A DNA stretch of 24,632 nt from JABEVB01 sp049965775 (GTDB taxonomy: Bacteria; Planctomycetota; Phycisphaerae; WQYP01): contig JBMFVX010000035.1 in the NCBI GenBank assembly GCA_049965775.1, positions 1 through 24,632 on the forward strand, written 5' to 3'. The translations under genes were made by a program, and so were the position numbers. Within the stretch, counting starts at the first letter, position 1. Each line of letters opens with the position of its first letter. Below the pieces are notes generated by a model. It was not told the DNA's origin. It was given only the letters and a program-made list of their open reading frames with translations, and made no database searches. Positions 1-7,274 of this stretch are shown one piece after another.

Positions 1-588
1 CCGGTATTACCTATCATCGGAGTATCTCACCATCACACTGCAATAAAGCCTTCAAATTTTGGCCGTGGGAGGTATAGACTCAAACTGGAGAAGTTCAAAC
101 AGCTCGAACGGCTGGATGGGCATTACCTGCTGCGAACCAGTCTTCATGATCAGCCACCGGAACTGCTTTGGCAGAGCTATACGCAATTAACACATATTGA
201 AGAAGCGTTTAAGAACCTCAAGAGCGATCTTAAAATCCGGCCCATTTATCACAAGCTTGAGCCACGGATGGAGGCTCACATTCTGGTGGCGTTTATGGCA
301 TATTGCCTGACGGCAACCTTGACCATGCAAACCCGCCAACATGCGCCGGGGCTTACCGCCCGGGCAGTGCTGGAACAGTTGGCGGCAATTCAGATGATTG
401 ATGTGCATATACCCACCACCGATGGACGCTGCCTGGTGCTGCCCCGATATACCGAGCCGGAGCCGGAGCAGGCGTTCTTGCTTGAGAAGCTCAAACTGAC
501 GCTGCCGGAGCAGCCTCCACCCAAGATTTACGCCAGTGAATTGGCGGCTTTACAGGAGCATTTGGAGACCCCGGAACCCCGAAATTAG
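1..588 (+). CDS. IS1634/IS4-type transposase, C-terminal part (5' end outside window)
   Basis: The reading frame is open from the first base to a TAG at 586-588, so this is the last 195 residues of a protein that starts before the window. The phrase around GHYLLRT, then IEEAFKNLKSDL and RPIYH, followed by AHI-VAFMAY, is the C-terminal signature of IS1634-type (IS4 superfamily) DDE transposases. The glutamate of IEEAF would be the last catalytic acid. The enzyme cuts and joins the ends of its own insertion sequence. The catalytic aspartates lie upstream and cannot be seen. The C-terminal tail (about 490-588) is proline- and leucine-rich. The stop overlaps the end of the opposing Nudix gene by four bases, which supports an insertion into that gene. 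Family assignment is by motif recognition. Whether the element is intact is unknown. Confidence 0.85.
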   Translation, partial: PVLPIIGVSHHHTAIKPSNFGRGRYRLKLEKFKQLERLDGHYLLRTSLHDQPPELLWQSYTQLTHIEEAFKNLKSDLKIRPIYHKLEPRMEAHILVAFMAYCLTATLTMQTRQHAPGLTARAVLEQLAAIQMIDVHIPTTDGRCLVLPRYTEPEPEQAFLLEKLKLTLPEQPPPKIYASELAALQEHLETPEPRN

Positions 589-667
589 GGGTGGTTTGTG
601 GTGGAAACTTTCGGCCTTATTTGCAAGATAATGCGGTTTTTGGGGCCGAAGTGCGAAAGTTGGGTTA
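1..667 (+). mobile_element. Right end of an IS1634-like insertion sequence (boundary approximate)
   Basis: The transposase stops at 588, and the terminal inverted repeat of such an element is expected within some tens of bases. At 606-661 an inverted repeat is visible: AACTTTCG (606-613) pairs with CGAAAGTT (654-661), and TTCGGCC (610-616) can pair with GGCCGAA (644-650). I place the element edge at about 660-670 because Nudix-like coding resumes beyond it on the other strand. The exact edge and target duplication cannot be fixed without the left end. Confidence 0.5.
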
Positions 668-1199
668 AGGCCTGCAGCGACAGGCCTATTTCCTGCAGTA
701 ACTCGCGCTGCAGGTGATCGAGAATAAATGAGCCGTCTGCAGCCGAGTCTGCGGCTGGTGGCTCGAGTACGCCGCCAAACACATGGGCATAGCCGCGGTA
801 ACTGGCAACCGAGTCGCTGCGCACACCCAGCACAGCATGGTCGCCATGCGTAAGCAGCAGGCTGTTGCCCAGGGCCTCGTGAAGTGCTTCGGGGGCGTTG
901 GCCTTAAACCAGGGGTGATCGCATACGCATGTAACAAAAAAACTCCGGTAATCGCCGCCTGTCAATACCAATCGCAGCGGGCCGCCGGGGTTTGGCTGCT
1001 TTGCCCCAAGTAGCCGGGCGATGGGGCTGTTGAAAAGCACGCGCTGCTGCCGGCGTGCTTCGGTTATATGCTCGTTCCAATGGCCGGTGATCCGCTCTTG
1101 AGCCGCGGCGGACGGCGCAGTGCGCGGGGCGGTCCATGCAACTTCAATTTGTGCCGGATAGAGCAGGCCCAAGGCCAGGATGTCAACATCATCGGTCAT
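585..1199 (-). CDS. NUDT22-like Nudix hydrolase, probably truncated at its C-terminus by the IS
   Basis: This 204-residue protein starts at the ATG at 1199 (MTDDVDILAL). Further upstream codons give no plausible protein start. The centre reads LTGGDYRSFF, then VLGVRSDSVASYRGYAHVFGG, followed by a diverged Nudix box with GGVLEPP and QRELLQEIGL. This order resembles human NUDT22, a Nudix-fold UDP-sugar pyrophosphatase whose box also departs from the canonical pattern. The usual first Nudix glutamate is replaced by serine here, while REL-QEIGL keeps part of the metal-binding helix. In NUDT22 about 80 more residues follow this helix. Here the frame instead runs about 24 residues into sequence next to the transposase gene and stops. 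I infer a truncated, chimeric C-terminus, probably non-functional. It lies 79 bases downstream of murQ on the same strand and may have been co-transcribed with it. Confidence 0.7.
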   Translation of the reverse strand: MTDDVDILALGLLYPAQIEVAWTAPRTAPSAAAQERITGHWNEHITEARRQQRVLFNSPIARLLGAKQPNPGGPLRLVLTGGDYRSFFVTCVCDHPWFKANAPEALHEALGNSLLLTHGDHAVLGVRSDSVASYRGYAHVFGGVLEPPAADSAADGSFILDHLQRELLQEIGLSLQALTQLSHFGPKNRIILQIRPKVSTTNHP

Positions 1200-1278
1200 T
1201 GCCACACCATTATTATGTATCGGCAGTAAGCATGCATGGCGAAACCCTCCGCACAACAAGGCACTCCCGGGCGGGATG

Positions 1279-2202
1279 TCACTCTTGGGTGGTTGGCGCT
1301 ATCAGCGGCCGCAGTCGTCCACGGGTTTGGCGCAGCAGTTCATCAGCTTGTGAGGCAGAGCACTGCTGAAAGTGCATCACCACGGCTCGCTTGGCATTGC
1401 CGCCGGCCTGCTGCCAGAGTGTTATCGCCGCATCGCGTGAGCGTCCGGTAAGCTCGGCGATTATTCGCACGGCGCGGTCCTTGAGCTTGGCATTTTTGCC
1501 CGAATCCACATCCACCATGGCGTTGCCAAAGACCTTGCCGATTTGCACCATAGCCAGCGTGCTGATGGTGTTAAGCGTCAGCTTGGTGGCGGTGCCGGCC
1601 TTAAGCCGTGTGGAGCCTGTGATCACTTCCGGCCCGGTGGCCAGATGGATCAGCACATCCGACGGCGGCAATTTGTCGCCAAGCGAGGCGGGATCGGTGC
1701 AGGTTATAAAAATACTTTTTGCGCCTGTAGCCCGCGCCTGGGCGAGCGCCCCATAAACATATGGTGTGGTACCGCCGGCGGCTATGCCGCAGACTACGTC
1801 GTTGGGCGTGATGCGGTGATCTTTGAGGGCCTGTGCTCCGGCGGCGGGGTCATCTTCAGCGCCTTCAACCGATCGCTGCAGCGCCTCTGAGCCGCCGGCA
1901 ATAATCCCCACCACCATGCCCGGATCGCTGGAAAACGTCGGCGGGCATTCGGCCGCGTCGAGTACGCCGAGGCGTCCGCTTGTGCCGGCCCCGGCATAAA
2001 GCAAACGGCCGCCGCGGTTAAAGGCGGCGGCGACCAGTTCCACTGCAGCGGCAATATGTATGGCGCAGCGACCGACGGCTTGCACCGCCAAGGCATCCTG
2101 CCGATTCATCAACCGCACTGCCTCGGCGATGGGCATGGCGTCGAGCTGTGCGGACGCTGGATTTGCCTTTTCGGTATCTATATTGCTGCGATCGGCAAAC
2201 AT
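1279..2202 (-). CDS. murQ: N-acetylmuramic acid 6-phosphate etherase (MurQ)
   Basis: MurQ cleaves the D-lactyl ether of MurNAc-6-phosphate to give GlcNAc-6-phosphate and D-lactate in cytoplasmic peptidoglycan recycling. The 307-residue product has a SIS sugar-phosphate fold and the family hallmarks: an N-terminal TEKANP-S-LD segment, GAGTSGRLGVLDAAECPPTF (71-90, with Glu85 matching E. coli Glu83), VEGAEDD (112-118, with Glu116 matching E. coli Glu114) and the signature ITGSTRLKAGTATK (194-207). Length is normal for the family. I chose the ATG at 2202 because GGAG lies nine bases upstream. The ATG at 2208 is also possible but has only three bases of spacing, and the frame stays open to 2265. 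No MurNAc transporter, anhydroMurNAc kinase or MurR-type regulator is adjacent. Confidence 0.95.
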   Translation of the reverse strand: MFADRSNIDTEKANPASAQLDAMPIAEAVRLMNRQDALAVQAVGRCAIHIAAAVELVAAAFNRGGRLLYAGAGTSGRLGVLDAAECPPTFSSDPGMVVGIIAGGSEALQRSVEGAEDDPAAGAQALKDHRITPNDVVCGIAAGGTTPYVYGALAQARATGAKSIFITCTDPASLGDKLPPSDVLIHLATGPEVITGSTRLKAGTATKLTLNTISTLAMVQIGKVFGNAMVDVDSGKNAKLKDRAVRIIAELTGRSRDAAITLWQQAGGNAKRAVVMHFQQCSASQADELLRQTRGRLRPLIAPTTQE

Positions 2203-2328
2203 GGCCATAAACTCCGGCAACGGCAATTTACCGATAAGCCAATTCGCTTGCGCGGTGGGCCTCAACCAGTCGGCTTCGAGAATGGCTGGCCCAGCCGAAA
2301 CGTTGGGCCGGTATTACCGCCTCGGCCC

Positions 2329-2360
2329 AAGAAAAGGCCGTGGCCCAGCCCTTCCGGCCT
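2329..2360 (-). terminator. Possible rho-independent terminator after the alpha-galactosidase gene
   Basis: On the minus strand AGGCCG (2360-2355) and CGGCCT (2340-2335) form a 6-bp GC stem with a 14-base loop, followed by TTTTCTT. It starts about 64 bases after the alpha-galactosidase stop and before murQ. The stem is short, so support is moderate. Confidence 0.35.
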
Positions 2361-2423
2361 CGTGGTTTAGCGATGCAATACGCATGCCGCCGCACCGTGG
2401 ACACCTCGGCCGCTCGTGGCAAG

Positions 2424-4514
2424 TTACCCTTCTATCGGTGTGCCGACTTTAATCATCACAGCTCCGTGGGCCGGAACGACAACCGAGAATTCGTCGTGTT
2501 GACCGAGGTCTTTGCGCTTCCAGAGGTCGCGCACCGGCTGCATACCGGAAGGCGGCGTATGGCCGGCGGGTGTTACCTTGGCCAGGTCGCTCCAACGGGC
2601 GGTTATTTTGGATTTCATAAAGCTCAGATTAAAAAGCGCCACTGCGTATGTGCCATCGAAAAGCGGGCGTGCCCATACCTGGGTATAGCGGCGATTATCT
2701 ACCCGTACTTGCTGTGCCTGGCGGCCCAGCGGGTCCTGGTTTACGTCGAGCGCTTCGGTATTGGTGATCAGGTCGGTGGTAAATTTATCGAGATGAGTGA
2801 GGTCGCAACCCAGCAGCAGCGGCGCTGCAACCATACACCAGAGCGTGACGTGAGTAAGCTGCTCCCACGGTGTGAGGTGGCTGTTATGCAGCGGGCCATC
2901 TTCAAATTTGCCGTAGCCTACAAGCATCATGTCGGGGTCGTTCCAATGGCCGGGGCCGGCGTAGCGGGCCAATGGCGCATCGGATTTAAAGCCGTTGTGT
3001 ACTAATGAATTCCACGAATCGTTGATGTCGGTGCAAATTCTCCAACTGTTGCCGTACACTGGAGCGCCTGCGGCCCATTTCCACACGTCGCCCATGCCGT
3101 ACTGACATAGGCTGAAGAAAATGTCGCGGTTAATTTTATCCAGCGCCGTTCGCATGGTGGCATAGGGTTTGATGAATCGCTCTAAGCCCACACCGGTTGC
3201 CACACGGCCGTAGCTGCACCAGTCGTACTTGAGGTAATCTACGCCCCACTTGGCGTAGGTATCGGCATCCTGTTGTTCATGCTGATAACTCGCCGGATAG
3301 CCGGCACAGGTTTTGGGTCCGGGCGAAGAATAAAGTCCGAATCGCAGGCCTTTGGAGTGCACATAGTCAATCAGGGCCTTCATATCCGGGAATTTTTTAT
3401 TGGTGGTGATATTGCCATCGGCGTCGCGCGGACCTTCCCAAGTATCGTCAATGTTAACGTAGTTAAACCCTTTGGCCGCCAGCCCGCTGGCTACCATGGC
3501 GTCGGCGGTGTCGCGCACATGCTTGGCGTTTACCTGCACGTCAAAGGCGTTCCAACTGTTCCAGCCCATGGGCGGTGTTTGGGCCAGCTTATGTTCGCCG
3601 GCAATAATGGTGAGCTTTCGCGTGGTCTGGCCCAGGTCGTTGGAGGCGGTAAGTGTGACGACATATTGGCCCGCCTGCTGCACTTCACCGGTGATGATGC
3701 CATCATCTGAAAGAATAAGCCCGGCAGGGAGATTGTCGGCCTTGATCTTTACCGGCTCCTGACCGGTGTAGGGCACCTTAAAAAGAAAAGGTCGCCCCGG
3801 CGTACAACCAACAACGCGCGCACCATGAAAATCGGGCATGGGCGTATCGCCGCTGGCTATCTCCGGCATACTGGTATCACCGGCGGAAATGGCGGTTGGC
3901 ATTTTCGTCGCGCCTGGCGCCATGGTAATGGTTGCATCGGCCCAGTCGGCCAGCGTCCAATTGGAGTCTTCCACCGACGGGTATACAACCAGAGCCAGCT
4001 TTTTGGCGCCAGCGAGGTCTGCTGTAAGGTGGTAAGGTTCATCTCCCTGCTTCATGTAAGGAGATTTAGCGCGGAGCTTATCATCCACGTAAACCTCAAA
4101 AATGACATGGCCGATCTTGAAACGCTTTTTTAGCGGCCTGTTATCTACCCCTACCCAACTCGAAAACAGCTGTGCTTGTCCATGCAGGTCAATTACCATA
4201 ATGCTTTGAACATCGGTGCCCAAGCCATGGGCGAATGTTTTAGAGCCGATACGAATCGGTAGCCTGCCTACACTGCTGTTTTTACCCGGCCGTCCCCAGC
4301 TCTGTATGACATACCGCAGGTTCAGGTCGGCAATCGAAACCTTTTTGGGGACGCCCATGGCGGCCTGGACGGCCGAGCCAGCCGTTGTGGCCGCTGCCGC
4401 CCCTGCGGATGCCGCCGCCAGCGTCTTGAGAAAGTTCCGCCGCGGGTTTGCGGCACCCGCATGACCCGTTGCATGTTCTACTGAACCGAGTGAGTTTCCG
4501 TTGCGACTGGCCAT
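2424..4514 (-). CDS. Tat-exported GH27 alpha-galactosidase with NPCBM and Ig-like domains
   Basis: This 696-residue secreted enzyme should remove terminal alpha-linked galactose from oligo- or polysaccharides. Residues 25-50 form a Tat signal (RRNFLKT followed by an Ala-rich stretch). Residues about 58-200 look like an NPCBM carbohydrate-binding domain (FAHGLGTD, then KIGHVIFEVYVDD). A linker at about 201-230 repeats GDT-MP. An Ig-like He_PIG domain lies at about 235-305 (LPAGLILSDDGIITG). The GH27 barrel starts at TPPMGWNSWNAF (313-324). KYDWC holds the likely nucleophile Asp431, and ICTDINDSW the likely acid/base Asp496. PGHWNDPDM is at 521-529. A beta-sandwich C-terminal domain follows. 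The start ATG has GAGGAGA (4525-4519) four bases upstream. Substrate beyond alpha-galactose is inferred from the family only; some GH27 members act on other alpha-linked sugars. Confidence 0.92.
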   Translation of the reverse strand: MASRNGNSLGSVEHATGHAGAANPRRNFLKTLAAASAGAAAATTAGSAVQAAMGVPKKVSIADLNLRYVIQSWGRPGKNSSVGRLPIRIGSKTFAHGLGTDVQSIMVIDLHGQAQLFSSWVGVDNRPLKKRFKIGHVIFEVYVDDKLRAKSPYMKQGDEPYHLTADLAGAKKLALVVYPSVEDSNWTLADWADATITMAPGATKMPTAISAGDTSMPEIASGDTPMPDFHGARVVGCTPGRPFLFKVPYTGQEPVKIKADNLPAGLILSDDGIITGEVQQAGQYVVTLTASNDLGQTTRKLTIIAGEHKLAQTPPMGWNSWNAFDVQVNAKHVRDTADAMVASGLAAKGFNYVNIDDTWEGPRDADGNITTNKKFPDMKALIDYVHSKGLRFGLYSSPGPKTCAGYPASYQHEQQDADTYAKWGVDYLKYDWCSYGRVATGVGLERFIKPYATMRTALDKINRDIFFSLCQYGMGDVWKWAAGAPVYGNSWRICTDINDSWNSLVHNGFKSDAPLARYAGPGHWNDPDMMLVGYGKFEDGPLHNSHLTPWEQLTHVTLWCMVAAPLLLGCDLTHLDKFTTDLITNTEALDVNQDPLGRQAQQVRVDNRRYTQVWARPLFDGTYAVALFNLSFMKSKITARWSDLAKVTPAGHTPPSGMQPVRDLWKRKDLGQHDEFSVVVPAHGAVMIKVGTPIEG

Positions 4515-4797
4515 GATGTCTCCTCAAAAAAGGTTAAGGTTAAGGCTTGGAGCCATAAGTCTATAGGTATTCTCGCGGCTGCGGGCGAACCGTCAATCCC
4601 GCATACCCGTTCGCTTGGCCATTCCGGCACAACGCACGTTCACTTTATGCTATTGCAAAGCGGCTCGCTTCGCCATTAAGATTTTTGGCACATTTAGTAC
4701 GAATTTGCGCAAGGGGCGGAAGTTTCGGCTCTCCTGAATGTCATTCAAGAAATTGTATGCTCACAACGATGCCTGACGAACATGGGCCTTGCACATG
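4515..4797. promoter_or_regulatory. Intergenic region upstream of the alpha-galactosidase gene, with a 13-bp palindrome
   Basis: These 283 bases separate the TPR/VWA-like gene from the alpha-galactosidase gene, both on the minus strand. The Shine-Dalgarno sequence of the latter is at its left edge. TGAATG-T-CATTCA (4735-4747) is a perfect 6+6 palindrome around one base and could be an operator. On the minus strand TATAGA (4565-4560) resembles a -10 box, but the nearest -35-like TTGACG (4596-4591) is 25 bases away, too far for a standard promoter. I see no small gene here. Confidence 0.3.
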
Positions 4798-7107
4798 TTA
4801 CCCGCCGGCATCGGCCCGCGAAATATAGCGGTATTGACCGCCATTTTGCGTTGCCAACAACTTCAGGTTTTTGGTGAATGTTGGATCGTTGTTGGTGAAG
4901 CCGAACGTAAAAATATGTACGCGATGCGAGCGATTCAACCTCGTTACTGCGGGGATAAGTCTGGCATCGAACGCACCGCTGGTCAAAAAATAGATAACCT
5001 GTGGATGCAACTTGAAGGCGGCCTTAAAGGGCTTGTAAAAGCGCTCAAAGCGATATTCCGCCCGGCCGTGAGGGGCTACATCCGCCAGGCGCTTATAAAA
5101 AAGCGACTTGTTTTGCGGCGTCGCGTGCAGGAGCCTCGGCGGCCCCAAGATGCTGTAGTTTTTCTGAAATACAATCACGGCAAATGACTGATCCGGCATG
5201 AGTCGCCCTATGCCGCGGCGCAACTCTGCTTTCAAAAAGCTGAAGTTTTCCAGCATGTCGCCCTCATGGTCTATGATCCACACGATACGGCTGGCTGTGG
5301 TATTGGCACCGACAAAGCTCACTGCCGGGAGGCCGGGCGTAAAAGGTCCTGCACCGGCCGGCGCAAAAGGCGCCGTGCTGCTTTCGGCAGTTTCGTCCGC
5401 CTTTTGCTGTGCTTGGGCTTGCTTGACTGCGGCGGCAAGCGCCACGACTTCGTCGGCGTTGCCGGCCTTCATGGCCGCTTGGGTCGCTGCCTGCAGCGAC
5501 CGCACGCGGGCCGCATCGGCATCTTGCAAGGCTTGCATGATAGCTTGCCGAGCCTGAAGCCTGCTGGCCACAATGGCCGCTACTGCGCGGTTGCGCACCG
5601 TGGCGGCGCTGCGCACAAACTGATTCTGTGTGGGATCGCCAGCGCCCGAAAACGTGGGGTCAAAATCGCTTTGCGACTCTTCCTGCGCGAGGCGCTGGGC
5701 TACCACCTTGGACAATTTGTCGGCTGCCACCACGCCATTGACATCGTCAGCCTTCATGGCTGCCTGCGTGGCGGCCACAAGGGCGGCGTGCTCAACCTTG
5801 TCGGCGGCGAGCACATCACTCCACAGAGCCTGGCACCGTTGCCTGTACGCCCGCCGCGCTTGCGCCAGTGCGGCATCGTAACGGCTCGCAGCCGCGGATA
5901 TCATCACGTCTGCGCTGGCACCGGTAAGCGGAGCCGCATGCGCTATGGCCGCAACCGAAACTTTACCGCTTAGTTTGGCCCGCCGCGGCAGCAGCATTTG
6001 CTCGGGCGGGATATAGTCCCGGCCGATGGGTGTTGTGCAAAGCTGCTTCCACTGCAGGCGGTCCTGCCGCAAGGCCGCACGCAACTGGCTGGCGCGTTCT
6101 TCCGCATTATTCAGGGCGTATTGGTCGGCGGCGAGTTGCGACCGCTGCGTGCCGGCGTTTAGACCAAACGGATTAACCATTACCGCCCCACCTGCCGCGT
6201 TCACCTCGGCCTGCAACTGATCAATCTGCCGATCAACAATAGCAAGCTGTTCGCTGGTAGAGGCATACAGGCTTACCAGGTTGTCGCGCAGAAAGCGGTA
6301 ATGGGTTACTTCCGGCACCAGCTCTTGGGCCTGGCTTTGTGTTTGCCAGATTGCGCCCACTCGCGCCAGTCCGCGCCGGGCCATGCGCTGCTGCTCGGCA
6401 GCGTCGGCAGCGGCAAATGCGGTCTTTAGTTTTGTGAACGCCGGTTTGTTACTTTGACCGATCTCATGCAGGAGTGAAAAGATGTTGTCATATACCAGAT
6501 GCCGCCGCGGGTTTAGCGCCAGTACCCTGGCATAAGTATTGCAGGCCGCAAAGTTCAGCCGCCGCTGATGTTGCAGTACCGCCATGTCGGTTAAAGCAGT
6601 GGCGCTTTCGGGCGCGGCTGCCAGCGCACGGTTAAAATATAGCATGGCGTCGGCAAGCTGCTTGTGCCGGTCGGCAATAACGCCGCTGGTAATGAGCGCC
6701 GGCACATTGTGCCGATGCACGGCCAGCACCCGCTTTAGCAGCTTTTGAGCGGCTTTGTCGTGCAACTGTTTGGCAAGGCTTATGGCTTGAAAGTCGAGAT
6801 CAGCTGCGTCGGCGGTTGAAGTCGCCGGCGGCGGTATATGTGGCTTGGCGGCCGGCATCGTGGCGGTCGGCTGGCTGGCGCCGGGAGCCGGGCCAAGCAC
6901 CACCGAAGCAATATCGGCCGGCTTTACAAACAACGGCTTTCCGACGTAGAGGCGCAGTTCAATAAGGTGGCCCACACGCTGCATGGCCCCATTAATCACG
7001 CGGCCATCGGTAAGCGTAATGGTGTCGGCCAAGGCGCAGCGTATCGCCGTAGCCCCGGGCAATATGAGCGCACAAAGCATCAGCCGAATGAGTCTATGTA
7101 TCCGCAC
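4798..7107 (-). CDS. Secreted TPR protein with degenerate VWA-like C-terminal domain
   Basis: I do not recognise a named gene for this 769-residue protein. It has a signal peptide (residues 1-28) and a small beta-rich segment (30-72, ITLTDGRVING). A Pro/Thr linker and TPR-like helical repeats follow (about 105-235; AMLYFNRALAAAPES and NTYARVLALNP). Next comes a long Ala/Gln-rich, partly coiled-coil region (270-570) containing two copies of an ATQAAMKA repeat (about 445-463 and 540-560). The C-terminal domain (606-765) has the beta-alpha layout of von Willebrand A domains (SRIVWIIDHEGDM, SFAVIVF, HPQVIYFLTSGAFD, VHIFTFGF). The usual MIDAS DxSxS is replaced by DHEGD, so metal binding is doubtful. 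The start is GTG at 7107 with GGAGAAGG just upstream. A structural or protein-binding role in the cell envelope is only a guess. Confidence 0.75.
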   Translation of the reverse strand: MRIHRLIRLMLCALILPGATAIRCALADTITLTDGRVINGAMQRVGHLIELRLYVGKPLFVKPADIASVVLGPAPGASQPTATMPAAKPHIPPPATSTADAADLDFQAISLAKQLHDKAAQKLLKRVLAVHRHNVPALITSGVIADRHKQLADAMLYFNRALAAAPESATALTDMAVLQHQRRLNFAACNTYARVLALNPRRHLVYDNIFSLLHEIGQSNKPAFTKLKTAFAAADAAEQQRMARRGLARVGAIWQTQSQAQELVPEVTHYRFLRDNLVSLYASTSEQLAIVDRQIDQLQAEVNAAGGAVMVNPFGLNAGTQRSQLAADQYALNNAEERASQLRAALRQDRLQWKQLCTTPIGRDYIPPEQMLLPRRAKLSGKVSVAAIAHAAPLTGASADVMISAAASRYDAALAQARRAYRQRCQALWSDVLAADKVEHAALVAATQAAMKADDVNGVVAADKLSKVVAQRLAQEESQSDFDPTFSGAGDPTQNQFVRSAATVRNRAVAAIVASRLQARQAIMQALQDADAARVRSLQAATQAAMKAGNADEVVALAAAVKQAQAQQKADETAESSTAPFAPAGAGPFTPGLPAVSFVGANTTASRIVWIIDHEGDMLENFSFLKAELRRGIGRLMPDQSFAVIVFQKNYSILGPPRLLHATPQNKSLFYKRLADVAPHGRAEYRFERFYKPFKAAFKLHPQVIYFLTSGAFDARLIPAVTRLNRSHRVHIFTFGFTNNDPTFTKNLKLLATQNGGQYRYISRADAGG

Positions 7108-7204
7108 CTGACCTTCTCCACAGATTGGTTGTTTGAGCCTATTACGTAGGCATTGTCACATACACGAGGCGCAATATATTCTCGCCAAACCGCATAAACT
7201 GACA

Positions 7205-7234
7205 AGCCAGTTCTTGGGCGTGCGCAAACTGGCT
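7205..7234. repeat. 8-bp inverted repeat between the propeller-like and TPR genes
   Basis: AGCCAGTT (7205-7212) and AACTGGCT (7227-7234) form a perfect 8-bp stem with a 14-base loop. It sits 40 bases past the stop of the propeller-like gene on the minus strand. No T-run follows on either strand, so it is not a typical intrinsic terminator. It could be an RNA 3' structure or a protein-binding site. Confidence 0.4.
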
Positions 7235-7274
7235 GCTTACCCTTGCGTGACTCTCGCAGGCCCCAATAGCCGAA

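Noticed and set aside
5266..5973. 235-residue plus-strand frame opposite the TPR/VWA-like gene
   Set aside because: It is Cys/His/Gly-rich shadow sequence with no domain. The minus-strand protein has a signal peptide and recognisable repeats.
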